From assembly GCF_018831085.1 (NCBI RefSeq), contig NZ_JAGPNM010000001.1, forward strand, positions 62,001 through 126,000: a DNA stretch of 64,000 bases, given 5' to 3'. The notes beneath the pieces were generated by a model, which searched no databases, had not been told where the DNA came from, and worked only from the letters and a program-made list of their open reading frames with translations. The DNA is from Rheinheimera oceanensis. Its GTDB lineage: Bacteria; Pseudomonadota; Gammaproteobacteria; Enterobacterales; Alteromonadaceae. This document shows positions 29,172 to 38,177 of this stretch, piece by piece. A program made the translations under genes and the position numbers. Position 1 is the stretch's first letter. Every line of letters starts with the position of its first letter.

Positions 29172-29248
29172 GGCTACATAGCTCAGCTGGTTAGAGCACA
29201 GCACTCATAATGCTGGGGTCGCAGGTTCGATTCCCGCTGTAGCCACCA
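29172..29248 (+). tRNA. tRNA-Met (CAT), elongator-type
   Basis: 77 nt with encoded CCA. The acceptor stem GGCTACA / TGTAGCC is fully paired, so it is not the initiator, which has a mismatch at 1-72. Anticodon loop CTCATAA with CAT at 29206-29208; GGTTCGATTCC T-arm present. Confidence 0.95.
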
Positions 29249-29267
29249 CTTAACTTTACCTGTGCAT

Positions 29268-29352
29268 GCGGGGATGGCGGAATTGGTAGACGCACTGGAT
29301 TTAGGTTCCAGCGCCGCGAGGTGTGAGAGTTCGAGTCTCTCTCTCCGCACCA
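29268..29352 (+). tRNA. tRNA-Leu (TAG)
   Basis: 85 nt with a long variable arm and encoded CCA. Acceptor GCGGGGA / TCTCCGC (one G-U); anticodon stem CTGGA / TCCAG enclosing TTTAGGT with TAG at 29302-29304. Confidence 0.95.
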
Positions 29353-29382
29353 CTTTTAAAGTGGTTGCACACAAGTTTTTGC

Positions 29383-29457
29383 AGGGGCGTAGCCAAGCGG
29401 TAAGGCAGCGGGTTTTGATCCCGCCATGCGTTGGTTCGAATCCAGCCGCCCCTGCCA
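29383..29457 (+). tRNA. tRNA-Gln (TTG), copy 1
   Basis: 75 nt with encoded CCA. Acceptor AGGGGCG / CGCCCCT; anticodon loop TTTTGAT with TTG at 29415-29417. Confidence 0.95.
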
Positions 29458-29522
29458 TTAATTCAGTGAACGTAGTTTTCGTAAAATCCTGCCAAACGAC
29501 GATCACACAACAGTGTTTCAGT

Positions 29523-29597
29523 AGGGGCGTAGCCAAGCGGTAAGGCAGCGGGTTTTGATCCCGCCATGCGTTGGTTCGAATCCAGCCGCCCCTGCCA
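29523..29597 (+). tRNA. tRNA-Gln (TTG), copy 2
   Basis: Identical to copy 1 over all 75 nt and a few bases beyond the CCA (CCATTA). The 65-bp spacer between the copies is not repeated. Last tRNA before the terminator. Confidence 0.95.
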
Positions 29598-29608
29598 TTA
29601 AACAGAAG

Positions 29609-29631
29609 AACCCAGCTTAGGCTGGGTTTTT
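29609..29631 (+). terminator. rho-independent terminator of the tRNA operon
   Basis: AACCCAGC / GCTGGGTT (8 bp) with a tight TTAG loop and a T5 run, 12 bp after the last tRNA. It also faces the end of the convergent ubiF. Confidence 0.9.
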
Positions 29632-29635
29632 GCTT

Positions 29636-30823
29636 TTATTCCGAACCAACTGCATAACGCGCTACCAGTGTTTTTAACATAGTACTGCGCGCCGCCACAC
29701 CTAATGCAAACTGGCGCAGTTTACGCAGCGGCGTAATATCATTACCAAATACCTGATAAAAGCCATCCATCGCACTCATCATCAGCAAATTTGCTGGTTT
29801 ACGCTTGCGCTGATAACGTTGCAGCAAAGCAATATTGCCAATATCAGTGTTATGCCGTTGTGCGTCAATTATCAGCTCTGTTAGCAGTTTAGCGTCAGCA
29901 AAACCCAGGTTAACGCCCTGCCCCGCCAGCGGGTTAATGGTATGGGCGGCATCACCGGCTAATACCACACGGCCGGCGTGATAGCGGTTAGCGTCCATCC
30001 GTGCCAGCGGAAACCAACTGCTGTTAACAACCTCTACCGCACCTATTTGTGCCGGAAAAGCTTTAACAAGCTCCTGCGTTAACTGCGCCGGGCTAAGAGC
30101 CGCCAGCTGTTTTACCCTTGTGGCCTCGTCGTACCAGACTATTGAGCCCTGATTACCCGGCAATGGCAAAAAGGCTTTTGGCCCGCTTGGCGTAAATTGC
30201 TGCCAGGTGACATCTTGTTGCGGGTAAGATGTATTAACCAGGGCAACTAAACACGCCTGACGGTATTGCCAACCATTGGTGCCAATACCAGCCAGCTGGC
30301 GCAGTTGTGAGTTAGCACCATCTGCTGCAACTACCAGTTTACTTATTAGTGTTTCGCCGCTGTCGAGCAGCAATGTCACACTGTCATTGTTTTGGTGTAA
30401 CTCACTGACAGATGCCGGGCAAAATAGCCGGACATTAGCGCCAAATTGCTGCCACAGCGCCAACTGCAGTAAATTATTCTCTACAATAGAGCCCAAATGG
30501 CTGCGTTTAATATCTGCCGCATTGAAGGTAACTATGTTGTGCGGTTGTTCAAACGCCTGTAAGCGCTGATAAGGACACAGGCGCATCTGCTCAAGTGTTT
30601 GCCAGGCACCGAGTTGGGTTAGCCAGGCTTCGCTGGCAAGGTTAATAGATGACACCCGTAAATCCGGCGCGCTGTCAGCATTAAACTCTGGCGGTGGCTG
30701 CTTTTCTATCAGGGCAACACGCATACCCGCCTGACTTAACGCCAGTGCAATAGCTGCACCTACCATGCCGCCGCCAACAATGCTGATGTCGATATTATGC
30801 TCAGACGCTGTATTAGTAGTCAT
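29636..30823 (-). CDS. ubiF: UbiF-type FAD-dependent ubiquinone biosynthesis hydroxylase
   Basis: 395 residues. Class A flavoprotein monooxygenase: Rossmann IVGGGMVGAAIALAL near residue 15, VVAADGANSQLRQLAGIG, and GDAAHTINPLAGQGVNLG. Among UbiF/UbiH/UbiI paralogs, the SIVEN..QLALWQ, TWQQFTPSGPKAFLPL and C-terminal MDGFYQVFGND segments match UbiF (C6 hydroxylation of demethoxyubiquinone) best by eye; UbiH/UbiI is the alternative. Convergent with the tRNA operon. Confidence 0.85.
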   Translation of the reverse strand: MTTNTASEHNIDISIVGGGMVGAAIALALSQAGMRVALIEKQPPPEFNADSAPDLRVSSINLASEAWLTQLGAWQTLEQMRLCPYQRLQAFEQPHNIVTFNAADIKRSHLGSIVENNLLQLALWQQFGANVRLFCPASVSELHQNNDSVTLLLDSGETLISKLVVAADGANSQLRQLAGIGTNGWQYRQACLVALVNTSYPQQDVTWQQFTPSGPKAFLPLPGNQGSIVWYDEATRVKQLAALSPAQLTQELVKAFPAQIGAVEVVNSSWFPLARMDANRYHAGRVVLAGDAAHTINPLAGQGVNLGFADAKLLTELIIDAQRHNTDIGNIALLQRYQRKRKPANLLMMSAMDGFYQVFGNDITPLRKLRQFALGVAARSTMLKTLVARYAVGSE

Positions 30824-30967
30824 AGGTATTAATCACATTCTCTGTTAGCGGCATTGTACGCCAGAGCCGCGTAAAAACGAAAACTGCCATTTATTGTTGA
30901 ATACTGAAAGTAAAATGGCATAGGGCCTGTCTTTGTTAGTTCAAAATTCGGATAACAAGGACACTTT

Positions 30968-31597
30968 ATGAAACTTTATCTAAGTGCAGCTATAGCTTTA
31001 TTGTTTAGCATCAAACTTATGGCTGCTACCATAGCCCCCTCTCCTGAGCAGGTAACACCTTTGCTGAATGGTTTAACCATACCGGACGTCAGCTTAACAA
31101 CAGCTGACAATAACCCGGTACAACTTGTGGATCTGGTAAAACAAAAGCCCAGCGTACTGGTATTTTATCGCGGCGGCTGGTGCCCGTATTGCAATGCACA
31201 ATTATCTGCACTGCGCGATATTGAGCCGCAGCTTAATAAGCTGGGTTATCAGTTGATTGCTATAACACCGGATAGCACTGCGTCAATCAATAAGAGCTTA
31301 AAAGACACCGGCGGCCAGAAGCTGAACTATACACTGTTGTCTGACACCAGCTTTGCTGCCAGCAGCGCTTTTGGCCTGGCGTATTATCTGGATGATAAAA
31401 CCGCAGCGGCGTACAAAGGCAAACTCGGCAACCTGATCACCACCGAAACCGGCACTGAGAAAGTAGTGCTGCCGGTGCCGGCAGTATACATCGTTAACAC
31501 TAAAGGCGAAGCGCTGTTTAACTATGTACATATTAACTATAAAACCCGGCTGGAGGGCGAATTGCTGCTAAAAGCGGCCGAGTTAGCGTTGCAGTAA
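30968..31597 (+). CDS. exported peroxiredoxin-like (AhpC/TSA) protein
   Basis: 209 residues. A signal peptide (about 1-20) is followed by a thioredoxin-fold domain with FYRGGWCPYCNAQLSAL; Cys72 and Cys75 form a CxxC, in place of the usual PxxxTxxC of peroxiredoxins. ACAAGGACACTTT precedes the ATG. Likely a periplasmic thiol oxidoreductase or peroxidase. Followed by a hairpin with T-run. Confidence 0.82.
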   Translation: MKLYLSAAIALLFSIKLMAATIAPSPEQVTPLLNGLTIPDVSLTTADNNPVQLVDLVKQKPSVLVFYRGGWCPYCNAQLSALRDIEPQLNKLGYQLIAITPDSTASINKSLKDTGGQKLNYTLLSDTSFAASSAFGLAYYLDDKTAAAYKGKLGNLITTETGTEKVVLPVPAVYIVNTKGEALFNYVHINYKTRLEGELLLKAAELALQ

Positions 31598-31631
31598 AGC
31601 TGTCATTTTTCAGGTCGTCTCTCACCTGTTT

Positions 31632-31672
31632 ACAGCAGCGGACAAAGTAGTATTTTCTGCTGCTGTTTTTTT
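31632..31672 (+). terminator. terminator after the peroxiredoxin-like gene
   Basis: ACAGCAGC / GCTGCTGT (8 bp) with a 19-nt loop and six T after it. The long loop lowers my confidence. Confidence 0.55.
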
Positions 31673-31781
31673 ATTAAAAAGCGTTGACGCAACGACAAAA
31701 ATACGGCATTTTCGCGCCCTGTTTGGCAAGCGCCTTAACTGATGCTAGCCTGTTGGTTTTACCCTCTGTCGGAGATAACTG

Positions 31782-32678
31782 ATGCGTAATGTAACCGTTG
31801 CTGCAACTCAAATGATTGGCGGCTGGAATGTTGATGAAAACATCAAACGTGGCGAGCGTTTAGTGCGTGAAGCGGCCTCTCAGGGCGCCCAAATTATCCT
31901 GCTGCAGGAGTTGTTTGAGCGCAATTATTTCTGCCAGAAACAAAAACCGGATTATTTAGCTTTTGCCACTACAGTAGCAGAGAACAAAGCCGTAGCGCAT
32001 TTTACTAAAATCGCCAAAGAGCTAAACGTAGTACTGCCCATCAGTATTTACGAGCGCGCCGGCAACTGCCTGTATAACAGCGTGGTAATTATCGACGCCG
32101 ACGGCGAAAACCTGGGCACTTACCGTAAAAGCCATATTCCGGATGGCCCGGGTTACAGCGAAAAATACTACTTCACGCCCGGCGATACCGGTTTTAAAGT
32201 GTTTGCTACCAGGTACGCCAAAATCGGCGTGGGCATTTGCTGGGATCAATGGTTCCCCGAGTGTGCTCGCAGCATGGCATTAATGGGCGCCGAGCTGCTG
32301 TTCTACCCTACGGCAATAGGCAGCGAGCCGCACGATGCAACCATCAGCTCACGTGATCACTGGCAGCGCACACAGCAAGGCCATGCCGCTGCTAACTTAA
32401 TGCCACTGATTGCCTCTAACCGTATCGGTACCGAAACCGAAGGCGATTACCATATTACCTTCTACGGCAGCTCTTTTATTGCCGACGAAACCGGTGCCAA
32501 GGTGCAAGAGGCCAACGAGACAGACGAAGCCGTGCTGGTGCATACCTTCGACTTAGACGCCGTTGCTGCTACCCGCCGTGCCTGGGGCGTTTTCCGTGAC
32601 CGCCGTATTGATATCTACGGTGCTGTTATGACCAAAGATGGCGAAACCAAACAACCTGTGAAACAAGGTGGTAACTAA
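31782..32678 (+). CDS. aguB: N-carbamoylputrescine amidase
   Basis: 298 residues, nitrilase superfamily. Catalytic triad visible as Glu43 (LLQELFE), Lys116 (YRKSHIPDGPGY) and Cys153 (GICWDQWFPE). It hydrolyses N-carbamoylputrescine to putrescine, CO2 and ammonia. GGAGATAACTG precedes the ATG. Its stop is directly followed by the GTG of aguA, so the two are coupled. Confidence 0.97.
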   Translation: MRNVTVAATQMIGGWNVDENIKRGERLVREAASQGAQIILLQELFERNYFCQKQKPDYLAFATTVAENKAVAHFTKIAKELNVVLPISIYERAGNCLYNSVVIIDADGENLGTYRKSHIPDGPGYSEKYYFTPGDTGFKVFATRYAKIGVGICWDQWFPECARSMALMGAELLFYPTAIGSEPHDATISSRDHWQRTQQGHAAANLMPLIASNRIGTETEGDYHITFYGSSFIADETGAKVQEANETDEAVLVHTFDLDAVAATRRAWGVFRDRRIDIYGAVMTKDGETKQPVKQGGN

Positions 32679-33800
32679 GTGGCCTTTACAACACTAAACA
32701 GCACGCCACGCGCCGATGGTTTTAGCATGCCTGCCGAGTGGGCTGCACATAAACAAACCTGGATGGTATGGCCAGAGCGTACCGACAGCTGGCGTTTAGG
32801 TGCCAAGCCGGCCCAACAAGCTTTTGTGGCGGTAATTAAAGCCATTGCCGGTTTTGAGCCGGTAACCGTTGGCGTATCTGCTAACCAATACGCCAATGCG
32901 CTGGTGCAGCTTACCGATGCCGGCACAAAATTCCCTATCCGCGTAGTTGAGATCTCAAACAACGACGCCTGGTGTCGTGATACCGGGCCAACCTTTGTTA
33001 CTAACGCTCAAGGCGAAGTACGCGGTATTGACTGGACTTTTAACGCCTGGGGCGGCTTAAACGGTGGTTTGTACTTCCCATGGGATAAAGACGATCAGGT
33101 GGCCAGCAAAGTGCTCGGTATTGAGCAACTGCCACGCTACCGCACCGAGGGCTTTGTGCTGGAAGGCGGAGCTATTCATGTTGATGGTGAAGGTACCCTG
33201 TTAACTACAGCAGAGTGCTTGTTAAACAGCAACCGTAACCCGCATTTAAACCGTGAGCAGATTGAACAGCAGATGCGTGATTATCTGGGCATTGACAAAG
33301 TGCTGTGGTTAGAAGACGGTATCTTTAACGACGAAACCGACGGCCATATTGACAATATGGCCTGTTTTGTTAAGCCTGGCGAAGTGGTGCTGGCCTGGAC
33401 TGATGACGAAACTGATCCACAGTATGCCCGCAGCAAAGCGGCGCTGGATTATTTAGAAGCGGCAACGGATGCCAAAGGCCGTAAAATTAAAGTACATAAG
33501 CTGCCGGTACCGGCGCCAATTATCGCCAAAGCCGAAGAGTACGCCACCGTTGATGCGACCATGAGCGCCATTCCACGCGAGGCCAACGCCCGCCTGGCCG
33601 GTTCATACATTAACTTCTATTTGTGTAATGGCGGTTTAATTCTGCCTACTTTTGATGACCCTAACGATAAGGTGGCAGCAGACATTCTGCAAAGCCTGTA
33701 TCCGGAGCATAAAGTAGTCACAGTGCCGGGCCGCGAGATTCTGCTGGGTGGTGGTAATATTCACTGTATTACCCAGCAACAGCCGTGTGGAAAACAGTAG
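32679..33800 (+). CDS. aguA: agmatine deiminase
   Basis: 373 residues from a GTG immediately after the aguB stop, with AAGGTGG about 5 nt upstream. It converts agmatine to N-carbamoylputrescine, the substrate of Agu[19 protein letters not shown] at the N-terminus, [22 protein letters not shown] and the C-terminal [13 protein letters not shown] with catalytic Cys363 are diagnostic. Confidence 0.97.
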   Translation: MAFTTLNSTPRADGFSMPAEWAAHKQTWMVWPERTDSWRLGAKPAQQAFVAVIKAIAGFEPVTVGVSANQYANALVQLTDAGTKFPIRVVEISNNDAWCRDTGPTFVTNAQGEVRGIDWTFNAWGGLNGGLYFPWDKDDQVASKVLGIEQLPRYRTEGFVLEGGAIHVDGEGTLLTTAECLLNSNRNPHLNREQIEQQMRDYLGIDKVLWLEDGIFNDETDGHIDNMACFVKPGEVVLAWTDDETDPQYARSKAALDYLEAATDAKGRKIKVHKLPVPAPIIAKAEEYATVDATMSAIPREANARLAGSYINFYLCNGGLILPTFDDPNDKVAADILQSLYPEHKVVTVPGREILLGGGNIHCITQQQPCGKQ

Positions 33801-33816
33801 CAAGTGTTTAGTTCCA

Positions 33817-33956
33817 CAAGGTAACAACACACAGGGACGCCGTGAATCCATCCATGGAGCTTGCCCTGCCGGGCTGCTGCTCAGTTCAAATTCGTTCCGG
33901 ACGAATTTGTCTCTGCGGCCTCCATGCCGCAGACGCCCTGTTTAGTTGTTACCTTG
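33817..33956. repeat. 140-bp nested palindromic element (MITE/REP-like)
   Basis: The ends are a perfect 12-bp inverted repeat, CAAGGTAACAAC (33817-33828) and GTTGTTACCTTG (33945-33956), extended inward by matching CAGGG / CCCTG blocks. Inside lie two more perfect hairpins: CAAATTCGT / ACGAATTTG (33887-33909, 5-nt loop) and TCTGCGGC / GCCGCAGA (33912-33933). No coding potential. The rest of the 320-bp gap to ppiC holds the second hairpin region listed below and no gene. Confidence 0.7.
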
Positions 33957-33998
33957 CTCCACTATTAGCTCGGTCTAAACCTGCGCAGGTTAGAACTC

Positions 33999-34070
33999 CG
34001 GTTTGGTTGTCACAGAGTGTCTGAGTGAGCGCGTAAGCAGCGAGCGAGTTGCTGTGACAAGCCAAAACGG
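33999..34070. repeat. long imperfect hairpin before ppiC
   Basis: TTGTCACAG (34007-34015) pairs with CTGTGACAA (34052-34060), extended outward by GGTTTGG / CCAAAACGG with a bulge; a perfect palindrome ACCTGCGCAGGT lies just before at 33979-33990. It is close to the 140-bp element and may belong to the same insertion or act as a structured 5' region of ppiC. Confidence 0.5.
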
Positions 34071-34120
34071 ATGTTGTAACCGTAGCGATCTTTTAATCCT
34101 AAACAGCGAAGAGCACGACC

Positions 34121-34399
34121 ATGTCCAAAGCCTGCGCCTTACATATACTGGTAAAAACCCGTGAAGAAGCGGAAAAACTTAAACAGCAACTGGCCAAAGG
34201 CGCCGATTTTGGCAAACTGGCCAAACAGCACTCACAATGCCCGTCGGGTAAAAAAGGCGGCGATTTAGGCGAGTTCCGCAAAGGCCAGATGGTAAAAGCC
34301 TTCGATGATGCTGTATTTAAAGGCCCGCTATTGGAAGTGCAGGGGCCGGTAAAAACCCAGTTCGGCTTTCACCTGATTAAAACTTTGTATCGCAGCTAG
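34121..34399 (+). CDS. ppiC: parvulin-type peptidyl-prolyl isomerase PpiC
   Basis: 92 residues, one rotamase domain only and no signal peptide, as in cytoplasmic PpiC (Par10). [31 protein letters not shown] and [12 protein letters not shown] are the parvulin signatures. It assists proline isomerisation in the cytoplasm. Confidence 0.95.
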   Translation: MSKACALHILVKTREEAEKLKQQLAKGADFGKLAKQHSQCPSGKKGGDLGEFRKGQMVKAFDDAVFKGPLLEVQGPVKTQFGFHLIKTLYRS

Positions 34400-34424
34400 A
34401 TTAACTACACAGAGCGCAGGATGG

Positions 34425-35138
34425 CTATGCGCAACTGACAATCTGGTTAACAGCGCTGATACTGCCATTTTGCCAGATCATCTCATAATGGCCGCACTGA
34501 ACAATTTGCCTGACATACCGCGGGCTAAATAAGCCCCAACACACAGCACCGCTGTTACGTACCGAGTAATACTGCACACCGGCACTGCCCTGCCCGCGTA
34601 AATGGATCCCAAGCGCACGGGCTGCGCTGTAATCCTCTTTCGCATAAACAGCATGCTCTGGTGACAAGGCCGTTAGATCTGCCAGGCTAACATCGGCAAA
34701 CTGACAACTTAAGGCACGAAACACAAAACGCTCATAGGCGAGCCCGGGTACTTGGGCCCAGTAACGGCCCTGATGATAAGCCACTTCGCTAATAGCTGTT
34801 TGCACACTATCGGCCAGATATAGCACACCAAAACGGCCATCAGAAAAACGGCTACCGGCCGGGTTTACATGGGTAAAAGGTGCAACAGCATAAGAGCAGC
34901 CGGCAATGCCAAACGGGATCTCTGTGCGGGGTAACAAACTCAGGTTACCGGCCTGCGCCTTCAGCCTGGGGTTGGTTAAAGCCTGCAGTGCAAATAAAGC
35001 GTCAAATTCATCGGCGTCGGCTACATCGTCAAACACCGACTGCGGCGGATATTTCGAGTTAATCAGCCGGTAGCTGTGCTGCTGATGCAACTTAACCTGA
35101 GATAAATTATCCGGCCCCGCACTCGCCTTTCCTACCAC
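34425..35138 (-). CDS. RES-domain toxin (NAD+-degrading, type II TA)
   Basis: 237 residues. The RES core runs from about residue 85 to 225: GSRFSDG (Arg97), SVQTAISEVAYH (Glu118) and a downstream Ser in YSVRNSGAVCWGL give the Arg-Glu-Ser signature. RES toxins break down NAD+, by phosphorolysis in the MbcT type. The GTG at 35138 overlaps the antitoxin stop (35132) by 7 bp, the usual coupling of antitoxin-first pairs. Convergent with ppiC. Confidence 0.87.
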   Translation of the reverse strand: MVGKASAGPDNLSQVKLHQQHSYRLINSKYPPQSVFDDVADADEFDALFALQALTNPRLKAQAGNLSLLPRTEIPFGIAGCSYAVAPFTHVNPAGSRFSDGRFGVLYLADSVQTAISEVAYHQGRYWAQVPGLAYERFVFRALSCQFADVSLADLTALSPEHAVYAKEDYSAARALGIHLRGQGSAGVQYYSVRNSGAVCWGLFSPRYVRQIVQCGHYEMIWQNGSISAVNQIVSCA

Positions 35139-35530
35139 ATGCCACCACGCAAGGCATCAATGTGTTTAAAGGTTTCGTACAGCGCCGCAAACTGGCCGCT
35201 GCTGATAATATCCAGCGGGCTGCTACCATTAAAATACGGGTTATAGTTGGGTAATGCCATAAAACCATACAGGTTTTGCGGGTTATCAAACAATAGCCTT
35301 AAGCTGCTGTGAATATTCAGCAAGTAGCTTATACGCTCTATCTGGTCTTGCGTTAAGCTGGCGCAGTAAGGGTCATTACGGTATTTGTAATATGCCGCTT
35401 TGGAGATCTGTAAAATGCGCTGCACCTGCTCTGGCGAGCATTGCCATTTATCCAGAATAGCAAATACGGCTTTAAGCCCTGTAGCAGCGACTTGCCGCTG
35501 GTTTTGTCTGTCGAGCTGTACTGCTTGCAT
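35132..35530 (-). CDS. Xre/MbcA/ParS-type antitoxin (DUF2384)
   Basis: 132 residues from the ATG at 35530 behind GAGG. An N-terminal helix-turn-helix-like region (VQRILQISKAAYYKYRND) and a C-terminal toxin-binding DUF2384 region (DNPQNLYGFMALPN, YETFKHIDALRGG) match RES-partner antitoxins. It would neutralise the RES toxin and bind the operator just upstream. Confidence 0.87.
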   Translation of the reverse strand: MQAVQLDRQNQRQVAATGLKAVFAILDKWQCSPEQVQRILQISKAAYYKYRNDPYCASLTQDQIERISYLLNIHSSLRLLFDNPQNLYGFMALPNYNPYFNGSSPLDIISSGQFAALYETFKHIDALRGGMW

Positions 35531-35563
35531 AACAACAACCTCGCACCTTGCCAATTGGTATCA

Positions 35564-35594
35564 ATATAGACCATTAATATTAATATGTCTATAT
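35564..35594 (-). promoter_or_regulatory. candidate operator of the RES toxin-antitoxin operon
   Basis: A composite palindrome: outer arms ATATAGAC (35564-35571) and GTCTATAT (35587-35594) around a perfect inner palindrome ATTAATATTAAT (35573-35584). It lies 34 bp upstream of the antitoxin start, where an autoregulatory antitoxin would bind. Binding is inferred. Confidence 0.6.
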
Positions 35595-35612
35595 AGAGAC
35601 AGCTATACACCT

Positions 35613-35638
35613 AAAAAAGCAGACACTATGGTCTGCTT
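35613..35638 (-). terminator. rho-independent terminator after rhlE
   Basis: Read on the minus strand: AAGCAGAC / GTCTGCTT (8 bp, 6-nt loop) followed by TTTTTT, 5 bp past the rhlE stop. It separates rhlE from the toxin-antitoxin operon on the same strand. Confidence 0.85.
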
Positions 35639-35642
35639 CGTT

Positions 35643-36893
35643 TTATGCTTTACCTAAGGCCTTAGCGCGCAGCTTGGCTTTCAGCATACCTTTCTTTGCC
35701 GGTTTTTTCGGCCCGTCACCGTGGCGTGCCTGCGCTTGCTCTGGTGAAACATAGGTAGGGTCGTGCTCGTAACCCGGTAGTATTTTAGCCGTGATCACCT
35801 GTTGAATAAGCCGCTCTATATCCTGCAGCGCTTTAATTTCTTCCGGCGTGATCAATGTTAACGCCACACCACTGTTACCGGCACGGCCGGTGCGGCCAAT
35901 ACGGTGCACATAATCTTCTGACACCTGCGGTAAATCGTAATTCACGACATAAGGCAGTTCGTTAATATCCAGGCCACGGGCGGCAATATCGGTAGCCACT
36001 AAAATGCGTACAGCTCCGGCTTTAAAATCGGCCAGTGCTTTGGTGCGGGCCCCCTGGCTTTTATCACCATGAATGGCTGCGCTTTTTAAGCCGTCTTTCG
36101 CCAGTTGCTTCGCCAGACGATCAGCGCCGTGTTTGGTGCGGACAAAAACCAGCACCTGCGGCCAGTTATTTTTACCAATAACATGCGATAACAGCTCGCG
36201 TTTGCGGTGCCGGTCAACTAAATATGCCAGTTGCTCTACCCGCTCTGCAGCAGCATTAGTTGCCGCGACTTCAATTAACTGCGGATTGTTTAACAGCTCA
36301 TCGGCCAGTTGCTTTATCTCGCTGGAATAGGTAGCAGAGAACAGCAGCGTTTGCCGTTTAGCAGGCAACTTGGCCATAATGCGTTTGATATCAACAATAA
36401 AGCCCATATCCAGCATGCGGTCGGCTTCGTCCAGTACCAGCACCTCTAACGCGGATAAATCCACGGTTTTCTGGTGCAGGTGGTCAATAAGGCGCCCCGG
36501 GGTAGCTACCAGTATATCCAGCCCCTGCCCGGCTTCATCATATTGCGGCCGAATAGACACGCCGCCATAAAACACCGCTGAGCGGGTGTCCAGATACTGG
36601 CTATATTTACGCACATTGTCATACACTTGCTGCGCCAGTTCCCGGGTTGGCGTTAACACCAGTACCCGCACCTGATTTGGCGCTACGACCTTAGGCGCAT
36701 TGAGCATTTGTTGCAGCAACGGTAAAGTAAAGGCCGCAGTTTTACCCGTACCGGTCTGCGCACCAGCCAGCACATCTTTACCGGCCAGAATCACCGGTAT
36801 ACTTTGCAATTGCACCGGCGTCGCAGCAGCATAGCCTTGCTCTGACAGAACACGTAAAATGGGCGCCGCCAGGGCGAGAGATTGAAATGACAT
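35643..36893 (-). CDS. rhlE: DEAD-box ATP-dependent RNA helicase, RhlE-type
   Basis: 416 residues. Q motif [10 protein letters not shown], Walker A AQTGTGKT (45-52), [19 protein letters not shown], and [11 protein letters not shown] in the second RecA domain. The GFIVDIKRI segment and Lys-rich tail ([17 protein letters not shown]) fit RhlE. Role in rRNA assembly or RNA turnover is inferred from the family. Confidence 0.92.
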   Translation of the reverse strand: MSFQSLALAAPILRVLSEQGYAAATPVQLQSIPVILAGKDVLAGAQTGTGKTAAFTLPLLQQMLNAPKVVAPNQVRVLVLTPTRELAQQVYDNVRKYSQYLDTRSAVFYGGVSIRPQYDEAGQGLDILVATPGRLIDHLHQKTVDLSALEVLVLDEADRMLDMGFIVDIKRIMAKLPAKRQTLLFSATYSSEIKQLADELLNNPQLIEVAATNAAAERVEQLAYLVDRHRKRELLSHVIGKNNWPQVLVFVRTKHGADRLAKQLAKDGLKSAAIHGDKSQGARTKALADFKAGAVRILVATDIAARGLDINELPYVVNYDLPQVSEDYVHRIGRTGRAGNSGVALTLITPEEIKALQDIERLIQQVITAKILPGYEHDPTYVSPEQAQARHGDGPKKPAKKGMLKAKLRAKALGKA

Positions 36894-37005
36894 TAAAATT
36901 CCTGTTTTGCCAAAGCTTAACTACCGTTGCCGTTATTGCACTGAAATACGGCACACGGCTTAAAGCGCGCAGTATAGCAGAACAGCGCTGTACGGAGTTA
37001 ACCCC

Positions 37006-37275
37006 ATGAGCAACTGGTATCTGTATATGGTGCAAACCGGCAGCGGCATGCTGTATACCGGTATCAGTACCGATCCTGTCAGGCGATTGCGCCAGCATAG
37101 TGGCGAGCTGGCTGGCGGTGCTAAAGCGCTACGCGGTAAAGGGCCGTTAACGCTGGTATATCAACAGCCCGTTGCAGATAAAAGCACTGCCGCTAAAGCC
37201 GAGTATCAACTTAAACAACTATCCAAAAGTGCAAAACTGGCGCTTGCTGCCAGTTATAACCCAAGTGAGATTTGA
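37006..37275 (+). CDS. GIY-YIG nuclease-family protein
   Basis: 89 residues, single GIY-YIG domain of the YhbQ/UPF0213 size: [18 protein letters not shown], Arg in DPVRRLRQH, and Glu in KAEYQLKQL. Probable DNA-processing role; unproven. Divergent from rhlE and overlapping the next gene start by 1 bp (TGATG). Confidence 0.88.
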   Translation: MSNWYLYMVQTGSGMLYTGISTDPVRRLRQHSGELAGGAKALRGKGPLTLVYQQPVADKSTAAKAEYQLKQLSKSAKLALAASYNPSEI

Positions 37276-38177
37276 TGGACAACTTTCTGCTTATCCTGGC
37301 TTATCTGTGCATTGGCGTTTTGCTGCGCCGGTTACCTGCCATGCCGCAAAACAGCGGTATTGCACTGAATATGTATGTGCTTTATGTTGCACTGCCTGCA
37401 CTGATCCTGAAAAACGTACCTCAGTTACAATTTTCTGCTGCATTACTTATTCCGGCCGTTACGCCCTGGTTGCTGTTGCTGGCAGTAGTGGCAACAGTAT
37501 TGCTGCTCAGTAAAGTATTTCGCTGGCCCCGCGAGGTTACCGGTGCCTTGTTAATCGTGCTGCCGCTGGGTAATACCTCGTTTTTAGGCTTTCCGATGAC
37601 AGAGGCCTTATTTGGCAGTCACGCCATGCCATATGCGGTGGTATACGATCAGCTGGGTTCATTTATTGCGCTGGCAAGCTATGTTACGGTTATTGCTGCG
37701 CTGTACAGCCCAACAGCAGCCAAACCAACTGTTAAAGGTATTATCGTTAAAATTATTACCTTTCCGTCGTTTATCGCCTTGCTACTGGGTTTGTTGCTGC
37801 GCGGCACTGAGTACCCGCCCTTTGCCACACAGTTAATTGATAATCTGGCGGCAACTCTGGTACCGGTGGTAATGGTAGCGGTAGGCTTTGCCCTGACTAT
37901 CAAATTCAGTAAAAGCGAAATATCGCCGCTTATTTGTGCGCTGCTGATTAAACTGGCACTAATGCCTGCGCTGGTGGCTGCGCTGTGGTTTAGTGTTGGC
38001 CAACGTGGTATTGCTGTGGATGTCAGTATTTTTCAGGCAGCAATGCCACCGATGATCTCTGCCGGTGCTATTGCCATTATGGCGGGGCTGGCACCGCGTC
38101 TGGTTAGCGGCATTATTGGTATTGGTATCTTACTGGGACTGGTTAGCTTACCTGTGGTGTTCTGGCTGCTGCATTAA
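37275..38177 (+). CDS. AEC-family transporter (auxin efflux carrier-like)
   Basis: 300 residues with about ten membrane segments in two five-helix halves. The NMYVLYVALPALIL and LPLGNTSFLGFPMTEALFG segments are characteristic of the AEC/MdcF-type family. Substrate unknown (organic acids are common). The ATG at 37275 overlaps the GIY-YIG stop. Confidence 0.88.
   Translation: MDNFLLILAYLCIGVLLRRLPAMPQNSGIALNMYVLYVALPALILKNVPQLQFSAALLIPAVTPWLLLLAVVATVLLLSKVFRWPREVTGALLIVLPLGNTSFLGFPMTEALFGSHAMPYAVVYDQLGSFIALASYVTVIAALYSPTAAKPTVKGIIVKIITFPSFIALLLGLLLRGTEYPPFATQLIDNLAATLVPVVMVAVGFALTIKFSKSEISPLICALLIKLALMPALVAALWFSVGQRGIAVDVSIFQAAMPPMISAGAIAIMAGLAPRLVSGIIGIGILLGLVSLPVVFWLLH

Noticed and set aside
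29183..29543. Open frames across the tRNA cluster on both strands
   Set aside because: They read through tRNA genes and their translations match no protein; shadow of structured RNA genes.
33748..34024. Short open frames in the aguA-ppiC spacer
   Set aside because: They overlap the palindromic element and the end of aguA in other frames; no ribosome binding site.
33817..34070. A CRISPR array in the palindromic spacer
   Set aside because: The repeats are inverted, not regularly spaced direct repeats; no CRISPR-associated genes are near.
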